From positions 1-16,337 of the forward strand of contig DAIRGS010000163.1 in the NCBI GenBank assembly GCA_036794395.1: a DNA stretch of 16,337 nucleotides, given 5' to 3'. This DNA is from DASXMX01 sp036794395. Lineage in GTDB: Bacteria > Planctomycetota > Phycisphaerae > Tepidisphaerales > Tepidisphaeraceae. A program made the translations under genes and the position numbers. How positions within the stretch are numbered: position 1 is the first letter of the stretch; each line of letters opens with the position of its first letter. The notes beneath the pieces are model-generated. The model did no database searches, was not told the DNA's origin, and was given only the letters and a program-made list of their open reading frames with translations. Below are positions 1-5,541 of the stretch, one piece after another.

Positions 1-1455
1 GCCCTCGGCATGCACTACACCAGCGTGCCGAACATTTTGAAGGTGCTCAACCCGCTCTTCCTCGATGACCTGAAGGCCAAGTTGGAAGAAGCCGGCGACG
101 GCAAGACGCCCGGCAGCGCCCGCAAGCTCTTAAATCTGCGCAACCGCCTCGCGCGCATCCGCGTGTTCGACCCCGCCTGCGGCAGCGGCAACTTCCTCGT
201 CATCGCCTACAAGGAAATGAGAGCCATCGAAGCGATCATCAACGAGCGCCGCGGCGAGTCGGACCTCAAGTCCGCCATCTCGATCAGCAATTTCCGCGGT
301 ATCGAACTCCGCCACTTCCCCGCCGAGATCGCCCGGCTCGCGCTGATCATCGCGGAGTTCCAGTGTGATGTGCTCCACCGCAGCGAACTGCTTGCCCGCA
401 ACGGGTTCCTGCCGCTGAATAAAGAGAACTGGATCGTGTGCGGTAACGCCCTGCGACTCGACTGGCTTACCGTCTGTCCGCCGACGGGTACGGGTGTGAA
501 GATCGAGAGCGACGGGCTGTTCAAAGAAAAGTTGGATCAGGTGGAAATCGACTTTGAGAACGCCGGCGGTGAGACATACTTATGCAGCAATCCGCCATAT
601 TTGGGATTTACGTGGCAAAGCAAGGAACAAAAGTCTGAGATTCGCAACCTTATCGCGGAGAAGTCAGTATCCAGTGGGTTCCTCGACTACGTCTCCGGAT
701 GGTTTATCAAGGCTACAAATTACGCAATGTCGACGGGCGCAGTGTCAGCCTTCGTCGCTACCAACTCCATATGCCAGGGCCTCTCGGTTCCGATCCTATG
801 GCCCGTCATATACGCGAAAGGCGTGGACATCCTCTTCGCGTATACCTCGTTTAAATGGGCGAATCTAGCGAGCCAAAATGCTGGCGTGACAGTAGCAGTG
901 ATAGGTATTGGACCACTCACAAATGATCCACGCCAGCTGTTCGTCCATGAGGAAAGCACAAACAAGGTAATCGTCCGCAAAGGTACGTCGATCACGCCAT
1001 ACCTGACGATTGGATCACGCGTGATTGTAGAGAAGCGCCGAACTCCTCTGGCTGCAATCTCTGAAATGGAAATTGGCAATAAACCGACCGACGGTGGGCA
1101 CCTATTGCTTAGGTTGGAGGAATTGCCGTCTCTCAACCTCAGTAAGTCTCAGCGCGACGATTTTGTCCGCTCGATTTATGGAGCAGAAGATTTCATACAT
1201 GGCCGCGCGCGGTTTTGTATTTGGATCGAAGATGACCGACTTAACGAAGCTAAGAGCATTGACGCCATTAACTCCCGTATTGAAGCAGTGCGAAGCGTAA
1301 GACTGGCAAGCCCTGATAAAGGAGCAAACGCTCTCGCAAAGCGATCGCATCAACTCAAGCTAATGCGCATCGGTACCAAAAATGCCGTCGTTATTCCGCG
1401 ACACTCATCGGAATCTAGTGCTTTGTCACACAATGATTTTAGGGTAAATCGCTAG
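1..1455 (+). CDS. MmeI-like (type IIL) DNA methyltransferase, 5' partial and cut short by a mobile element
   Basis: This is the methyltransferase core and most of the target-recognition region of an MmeI-family enzyme, which transfers a methyl group from S-adenosylmethionine to adenine in DNA. The frame is open from base 1, so the N-terminus lies outside the window and any N-terminal nuclease domain cannot be judged. Visible motifs are FDPACGSGNFL (motif I, SAM binding, from about 166) and NPPY (motif IV, catalytic, 589-600). The family-typical GMHYTSVPNIL stands at the very start. The conserved run VVIPRHSSE ends at 1413. The frame then enters a palindromic element and stops at the TAG at 1453-1455, inside the hairpin loop. 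The remaining C-terminal part follows at 1494-2000 in another frame. The gene is probably non-functional unless the element is polymorphic in the population. Base composition from about 560 to 1600 is less GC-rich than on either side. Confidence 0.88.
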   Translation, partial: ALGMHYTSVPNILKVLNPLFLDDLKAKLEEAGDGKTPGSARKLLNLRNRLARIRVFDPACGSGNFLVIAYKEMRAIEAIINERRGESDLKSAISISNFRGIELRHFPAEIARLALIIAEFQCDVLHRSELLARNGFLPLNKENWIVCGNALRLDWLTVCPPTGTGVKIESDGLFKEKLDQVEIDFENAGGETYLCSNPPYLGFTWQSKEQKSEIRNLIAEKSVSSGFLDYVSGWFIKATNYAMSTGAVSAFVATNSICQGLSVPILWPVIYAKGVDILFAYTSFKWANLASQNAGVTVAVIGIGPLTNDPRQLFVHEESTNKVIVRKGTSITPYLTIGSRVIVEKRRTPLAAISEMEIGNKPTDGGHLLLRLEELPSLNLSKSQRDDFVRSIYGAEDFIHGRARFCIWIEDDRLNEAKSIDAINSRIEAVRSVRLASPDKGANALAKRSHQLKLMRIGTKNAVVIPRHSSESSALSHNDFRVNR

Positions 1456-1493
1456 GGCTTTACCCTAATTTTGAAGAGTGACAATGCACTAGA
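1414..1493. mobile_element. Palindromic MITE-like element at a CTAG/TA target, IS630/Tc1-mariner style
   Basis: Two 35-nt arms (1414-1448 and 1459-1493) are inverted repeats matching at 27 of 35 positions, with a 10-nt loop at 1449-1458. The outer ends read TCTAGTGCTTTGTCAC and, on the other strand, TCTAGTGCATTGTCAC; the inner ends share TTAGGGTAAA. CTAG stands at both edges (1415-1418 and 1489-1492), which fits insertion at TA within CTAG with TA duplication, as known for IS630-family transposons. Removing 74 bp (one CTAG copy plus the core) joins codons for HSSE and SRPFLPVGF in one frame, which is what an intact MmeI-like protein should show. The element encodes no protein, so it would need a transposase supplied elsewhere. 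The family assignment is inferred from target and structure only. Confidence 0.85.
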
Positions 1494-2000
1494 CCGTTCT
1501 TGCCGGTCGGTTTTCTACCGGAAAGATCAGTAATTAGTGACAGCAGTTTTGCGCTCTATGATGCTCCGATCTGGAACGTCGCGCTAGTGGCGTCGCGCCT
1601 TCATCTGATCTGGATCGGTACTGTGTGCGGCAAACTTGAAACCCGATACCGCTACTCCAACACCCTCGGCTGGAACACTTTCCCCGTCCCGACGCTGACG
1701 GATCAGAACAAGGCCGACCTGACCCGCTGTGCCGAGGACATCCTGCTGGCCCGCGAGGCGCATTTCCCGGCGACGATCGCCGAGATGTACGATCCCGAGG
1801 CGATGGACACGAAGTATCCGGATCTGCGGGCGGCGCACGACCGCAACGACGAGACACTGGAACGCATTTACATCGGCCGCCGGTTTCGCAACGACACGGA
1901 GCGGCTGGAAAAGCTGTTTGAACTTTACACGCAGATGACCGCACGGCCGGCTTCGCCGAAAAAGCCGGTCGGGCATAAACGTAAAGGGGCCGGCGCATGA
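1494..2000 (+). pseudogene. Detached C-terminal part of the MmeI-like methyltransferase
   Basis: This frame carries the end of the same gene: PFLPVGFLPERSVISDSS, then a run ending LHLIWIGTVCG and KLETRYRYSNTLGWNTFP, which match the end of the recognition domain and the C-terminal helical region of MmeI-like enzymes. The product ends in a Lys/Pro-rich tail. It is two frames away from the upstream part because of the 74-bp insertion. The only plausible start is a TTG at 1500 with no clear ribosome-binding site, so separate translation is doubtful. Its stop codon TGA (1998-2000) overlaps an ATG at 1997, the start of a relic RhuM-like frame. Once GC content rises again after about 1620, the sequence looks like the first 560 bases of the window. 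Confidence 0.8.
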
Positions 2001-2056
2001 GCGATTTGATTCTTTGGCGTTTGCAAACACCCCGGCGATGGGCGATTTCCATATGA
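1997..2056 (+). pseudogene. Relic of a RhuM-like gene start
   Basis: The frame starts ATGAGCGATTTGATTCTTT (MSDLIL) and then loses all similarity, stopping at 2054-2056. Positions 1998-2015 are identical to 3560-3577, the start of the longer RhuM-like fragment downstream. In both copies the start codon overlaps the upstream stop by four bases (ATGA here, GTGA at 3559). I read it as the stub of a RhuM-type gene that once followed the methyltransferase, or as the scar of a duplication or rearrangement. It is too short to call on its own; the repeat is what supports it. Confidence 0.5.
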
Positions 2057-2123
2057 TGAGCAATCGATTAAAGTCATCACAAGAGGCGGGGCTATGGTGG
2101 TTGAGTGGAATAGCGTGTAACCA

Positions 2124-3326
2124 GTGAGAATAGAAGACTTTACAGAGTCGGCGTGGGCCAGGGTGGTGCGTAGTCAGGGCGGAGTGGACTGCTGCCTGCC
2201 GCAGGACTTGCCGGCGCCCCTCCCGGTTACGGGCGATGCGCTGGCGGCGTTATCGGCCGCGGATCGGGCGGTCGGGCAGTTGGCCGGGATCGCGCGGATT
2301 CTGCCCAACCCGCGGTTGCTCATCCGCGCCTTTGCCGGTCGTGAGGCGGTGCTGTCAAGCCGGATTGAGGGCACGCAGGCTTCGCTTTCGGATTTGCTGC
2401 TGTTCGACATCACCCCGGACGCCGTCGAGACGCGCTCCCCCGACGTGCTGGAGGTGGCCAATTACGTGCGCGCGCTCGAGCATGGAATCGCGCGCCTGCG
2501 TGCGATCCCGCTGACGTTGAACCTGATCCGCGAGCTTCACGCCATTCTCTTGCACAACGTCCGCGGCTCGGACCGGCATCCCGGAAAGTTCCGTCGCGTG
2601 CAGAACTGGATCGGGCGCCATGGCGTTTCCATTGACCGCGCCACTTACGTACCACCGCCGCCCGAGCGGTTGATGGAGGTGCTGGACGCGATGGAGCGAT
2701 TCATCAACACGCCCGGCGACCTGCCCCTGCTGGTACGCATCGCGATGGTGCACTATCAGTTTGAAGCTGCCCACCCCTTCGAAGACGGCAATGGCCGCGT
2801 CGGTCGCCTGCTCATCTCGTTGATGCTCGATGCCGAACGAGCGATTCCTTACCCGGTTTTATACCTCTCTGATTACTTCGAGCGACACCAACAGGCTTAC
2901 TACCGCCACCTGCTGGCCGTTTCCCAGGAAGGCAAATGGCGGGAGTGGTTGACGTTTGTGCTTCGTGGGGTCGCCGAGCAGGCGATTGACGCGGTGGAGC
3001 GGAGCGCCAAGCTGATGCGGTTGCGCGACGATTGGGCGCGCCAGTTCCAGAAAGCACGTGCTTCGGCACTGTTGCTGCGGCTGCTTGACGCCCTTTTCGT
3101 CAACCCCTTTATAAACATGCGGCGCGCCGCCGACCTGCTCAACGTGAACCCGCAGTCGGCTCAGAACAGCATTGACAAGCTTCTGGAAGCTGGAGTTCTT
3201 CAGGAGCTGACCGGACTGAAACGAAACCGCATCTACGTCGCCCGCGACGTGCTGCGTACCCTGGAGGAAAGGCCCGCCTTCGACCAGCCGGCGGCGTCAA
3301 TCCCGGAGGCGACTCAATGGCCTTGA
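2124..3326 (+). CDS. Fic-domain protein (AMPylase-type nucleotidyltransferase) with N-terminal inhibitory motif
   Basis: Fic enzymes transfer AMP (or another nucleotide moiety) to hydroxyl side chains of target proteins. The full catalytic motif HPFEDGNGRVGR is present at residues 217-228, with the catalytic His217. An inhibitory motif of the S/TxxxE(G/N) type, SSRIEG at residues 78-83, lies in the N-terminal Fic_N region. This is the class in which the inhibitory helix is on the same chain, so activity is probably self-restrained. A winged-helix-like segment around residues 300-375 (RRAADLLNVNPQSAQNSIDK) suggests DNA binding. At 400 aa it is full length for this architecture. GTG at 2124 is the first start after an in-frame stop at 2118. 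The 3' end overlaps the next gene by 10 bases. Fic genes often travel with restriction-modification loci, as here; the target is unknown. Confidence 0.93.
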   Translation: MRIEDFTESAWARVVRSQGGVDCCLPQDLPAPLPVTGDALAALSAADRAVGQLAGIARILPNPRLLIRAFAGREAVLSSRIEGTQASLSDLLLFDITPDAVETRSPDVLEVANYVRALEHGIARLRAIPLTLNLIRELHAILLHNVRGSDRHPGKFRRVQNWIGRHGVSIDRATYVPPPPERLMEVLDAMERFINTPGDLPLLVRIAMVHYQFEAAHPFEDGNGRVGRLLISLMLDAERAIPYPVLYLSDYFERHQQAYYRHLLAVSQEGKWREWLTFVLRGVAEQAIDAVERSAKLMRLRDDWARQFQKARASALLLRLLDALFVNPFINMRRAADLLNVNPQSAQNSIDKLLEAGVLQELTGLKRNRIYVARDVLRTLEERPAFDQPAASIPEATQWP

Positions 3327-3562
3327 GAATAAGCCGCGCCCACAAGTTAATGCTTGTGGAGCTCTACGAGCGCACGCGGAAAACCGTGGACGAACTGCCT
3401 TATAGCGAGGAGTTCGAACGGCTGTATGAGTCTTTCATTCAACGAACAGGCTTAGCCCTTAATCGCCATCAGACGTGGCGGGCGCTGTCTTCGTGTCGCA
3501 AGGCGAGCCTGCTTTCCCGCAAGAGCAAACCAAAACGCCGAGATGAGAGGGCCGACACGTGA
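3317..3562 (+). CDS. Small unknown protein coupled to the Fic gene
   Basis: This is an 81-residue basic protein with no domain I can name. The N-terminal half is predicted helical (RAHKLMLVELYERTRKTVDE) and the C-terminus is rich in Lys, Arg and Ser. A strong Shine-Dalgarno sequence, GGAGG at 3305-3309, lies 7 bases before ATG 3317. The gene starts inside the last codons of the Fic gene and its stop TGA overlaps the next start as GTGA, so the three reading frames form a translationally coupled chain. The context suggests an accessory or regulatory partner of the Fic protein or of the restriction locus, but no function can be read from the sequence. Confidence 0.7.
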   Translation: MALRISRAHKLMLVELYERTRKTVDELPYSEEFERLYESFIQRTGLALNRHQTWRALSSCRKASLLSRKSKPKRRDERADT

Positions 3563-3825
3563 GCGATTTGATTCTTTACACCTCCGAAGATGGGCAGTCC
3601 CATTTGCAGTTGCGGGTGGACGGGAAAACGGCCTGGCTGACACAGCTGGAGATCGCCGAGCTGTTTCAGACGACCAAACAGAACGTCTCGCTTCATGCGA
3701 AGAACATTTTTGAGGAGGGGGAATTGCGGCCGGAGGCAACTGTCAAGGAATCCTTGACAGCTCAACAGACGGCCACAACGACGAAGGGGACGAAGAAACC
3801 GGCCGGGCAAAGGAAGAAAGGGTAG
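3559..3825 (+). pseudogene. Truncated RhuM-family protein, N-terminal fragment
   Basis: The first 65 or so residues match the start of RhuM (virulence protein) family members: MSDLILYTSEDGQ, then WLTQLEIAELFQTTKQNVSLH and an EEGELRPEATVKESLT segment. Full-length relatives run to about 300 residues or more and continue with a conserved segment on a GYRV core. Here the similarity ends abruptly after SLTAQQ and is replaced by a short tail rich in Thr, Lys and Gly before the stop. The start GTG at 3559 overlaps the upstream stop by four bases and has a GAGAGG-type ribosome-binding site. RhuM genes are frequent passengers of restriction-modification loci. The fragment may be expressed but is unlikely to keep the full function. 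The tail could be the end of another gene joined by a deletion. Confidence 0.72.
3740..3760. repeat. Perfect 10-bp inverted repeat with one-base centre
   Basis: CTGTCAAGGA (3740-3749) and TCCTTGACAG (3751-3760) are exact reverse complements around a single A at 3750. The site lies within the RhuM-like fragment, 80 bases before the start of the HTH/ImmA-IrrE gene. It could be an operator for that operon, or a chance result of coding sequence, since the encoded TVKESLT is typical of the RhuM family. Confidence 0.5.
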
Positions 3826-3840
3826 AATCGCTGATCCATT

Positions 3841-4992
3841 GTGATGCGTGTTCCCGTTCAACCTCAGATGCTTCGGTGGGCCGTCGACCGTGCGGGCGTC
3901 ACTCTAGATGACGTGCGCGCCCGTTTTGCGAAGTACGATGACTGGCTGGCGGGGACGGTGTTGCCGACATTGAAGCAGTTGGAGCAGTTTGCCCAGGCGA
4001 TGCATGCCTCCATCGGATATTTCTTTCTACCTGAACCGCCGGTGGAGGTCATCCCGATCCCCGATTACCGAACCGTGGCTGGTCGCGGTGTCGCCAGACC
4101 CTCTCCCGATTTGCTCGACACGCTATATATCTGTCAGCAAAGACAAGAGTGGTATCGCGAATACGCCGTGGCGATGAGGGAACCGACACTCTCCTTTGTC
4201 GCCTCGGTGGATCGTCGCGCCCGGACTCAGGACGCGGCCAACCTGATTCGGCACGCGTTGGGGTTCGACATCGAGCAGCGCCAGCTGCTCTCGCGATGGG
4301 AGGACGCACTGCGCCATTTCATCAGTCAGGCCGAGGATCTGGGCGTACTTGTCATGGTCAGTGGCGTCGTTGGCAGCAACAACAACCGCAAGCTGAATAC
4401 CGAAGAGTTCCGCGGCTTTGCTCTGAGTGACCCGCTTGCTCCGCTCGTGTTCATCAACGGCTCGGACTCGAAGTCCGCGCAGATGTTCACGCTCGCGCAC
4501 GAGCTGGCCCACCTCTGGTTAGGCGAGTCCGCGCTTTCCAATCCCACGCTTCGTGCGCCATCGACCGATGCGCTGGAGCGTTGGTGCAATGAGGTTGCCG
4601 CAGAGTTGCTGGTACCGCTTGATGCGATCACACGCGACTACGACCCGGATGCCGGCCTGCAGCAGGAGCTGCAGCGCCTGGCTCGCGTGTTCAAGGTCAG
4701 CACGCTTGTCATCTTGCGCAGGCTGCGTGATGCGAATATGCTATCGCAGGCCGCCTTTTGGGCCGCCTACGACGAAGAGGTCGCCCGGGTGCGTTTGCTT
4801 GACCAGTCGGGTGCAGGCGGGGGCAACTTTTACAACACGACTGCTGCACGCGTCGGAAAGCGGTTTGCCCGCGCGATCATCGGCAGTGCCCTTGAGGGCC
4901 GGGCCTCGTTCTCCGAAGCGCTCCGCCTCCTGGGTTTCAAGAAGATGTCGACGTTTAAGGACTTGGGTCAGACCGTGGGGGTGGCGATCTGA
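3841..4992 (+). CDS. XRE-type HTH plus ImmA/IrrE zinc metallopeptidase (probable antitoxin/regulator)
   Basis: Residues 1-65 form the degenerate XRE-like helix-turn-helix region usual in this family (MLRWAVDRAGVTLDDVRARF, PTLKQLEQFA, GYFFLPEPP). The peptidase domain has HELAH at residues 220-224 and, after a normal spacing, the downstream ligand segment NEVAAELLVP with Glu251, so all zinc ligands are visible. Family members cleave repressors or act as antitoxin/regulator partners in toxin-antitoxin and mobile-element systems. GTG 3841 and ATG 3844 are both possible starts; the next codons fit the family N-terminus either way. The stop TGA overlaps the DUF4411 start (TGATG), indicating translational coupling. 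This pairing of an HTH-COG2856 protein with DUF4411 is a known predicted toxin-antitoxin arrangement; here it also heads the helicase and nuclease genes. Confidence 0.92.
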   Translation: MMRVPVQPQMLRWAVDRAGVTLDDVRARFAKYDDWLAGTVLPTLKQLEQFAQAMHASIGYFFLPEPPVEVIPIPDYRTVAGRGVARPSPDLLDTLYICQQRQEWYREYAVAMREPTLSFVASVDRRARTQDAANLIRHALGFDIEQRQLLSRWEDALRHFISQAEDLGVLVMVSGVVGSNNNRKLNTEEFRGFALSDPLAPLVFINGSDSKSAQMFTLAHELAHLWLGESALSNPTLRAPSTDALERWCNEVAAELLVPLDAITRDYDPDAGLQQELQRLARVFKVSTLVILRRLRDANMLSQAAFWAAYDEEVARVRLLDQSGAGGGNFYNTTAARVGKRFARAIIGSALEGRASFSEALRLLGFKKMSTFKDLGQTVGVAI

Positions 4993-5540
4993 TGACCTAC
5001 CTTTTGGATTCCAATGTTTTCATGAGCGCGAAGCAATTGCACTACGGGTTCGACTTTTGTCCCGCATTCTGGGAGTGGCTGATTCGGATGAACGGAGCTG
5101 GCAAGGTATTCAGCATCGAAAAGGTCGCCGATGAGATTCAGGCCGGCGCGGATGAGTTGTCCGACTGGGCAGCAAAGCTTGCTGCCGGGTTCTTCCAGTC
5201 GCCTGATCAACAGACCTTGCCCGCACTCACCGCTGTAAGCCAATGGGCCAGCCAGTACGCGTTCCCCGACGGGAAGCACTACACCCCGGCCGCCATTAGC
5301 ACATTTCTCCAGATCGCGGACTATTATCTCGTCGCTCAGGCACTGGCCGGCGGTTACACGATCGTGACCCACGAAGTTCCCGCCAATACGGTCAGTAAGA
5401 TTAAGATTCCCAATGCATGCCTCAATTTGAAGGTGAAATACGTCACCCCGTTTGAAATGCTCCGCACGGAGCGGGCCCGTTTCGTGCTCCAACAAGCATC
5501 CGCAGGCGAAACCGGCTCTATGCCATATTGGAGGGATTAA
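4992..5540 (+). CDS. DUF4411 family PIN-like protein (probable RNase toxin)
   Basis: This is a 182-residue protein of the DUF4411 family, whose members have a PIN-like nuclease fold and are predicted toxins. The N-terminus MTYLLDSNVFMSAK carries the first acidic residue (Asp6). Further candidate metal ligands are Glu48 in KVADEI and Asp110 in LQIADYYLVAQA, in the order expected of PIN domains. VTHE at 125-128 is also typical of this family. It overlaps the ImmA/IrrE gene by one base, so the two are probably produced together, the upstream protein acting as antitoxin or regulator. It ends one base before the helicase start, making it part of a four-gene unit. Length is normal and no damage is visible. 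Toxicity is inferred from the family, not seen. Confidence 0.88.
   Translation: MTYLLDSNVFMSAKQLHYGFDFCPAFWEWLIRMNGAGKVFSIEKVADEIQAGADELSDWAAKLAAGFFQSPDQQTLPALTAVSQWASQYAFPDGKHYTPAAISTFLQIADYYLVAQALAGGYTIVTHEVPANTVSKIKIPNACLNLKVKYVTPFEMLRTERARFVLQQASAGETGSMPYWRD
5530..5535 (+). promoter_or_regulatory. Ribosome-binding site deciding the helicase start
   Basis: GGAGGG lies 6 bases before GTG 5542, overlapping the last codons of the DUF4411 gene. It favours GTG 5542 over the longer in-frame option at 5452, which would overlap DUF4411 by 89 bases and add residues with no family resemblance. Confidence 0.7.
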
Positions 5541-5541
5541 C

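Noticed and set aside
2001..2123. Search for a promoter or operator before the Fic gene
   Set aside because: Apart from the RhuM start relic I see no good -35/-10 pair and no strong palindrome.
5452..5541. Longer N-terminus for the helicase, starting inside the DUF4411 gene
   Set aside because: It would overlap DUF4411 by 89 bases, adds residues without family resemblance, and ignores the strong GGAGGG site before GTG 5542.
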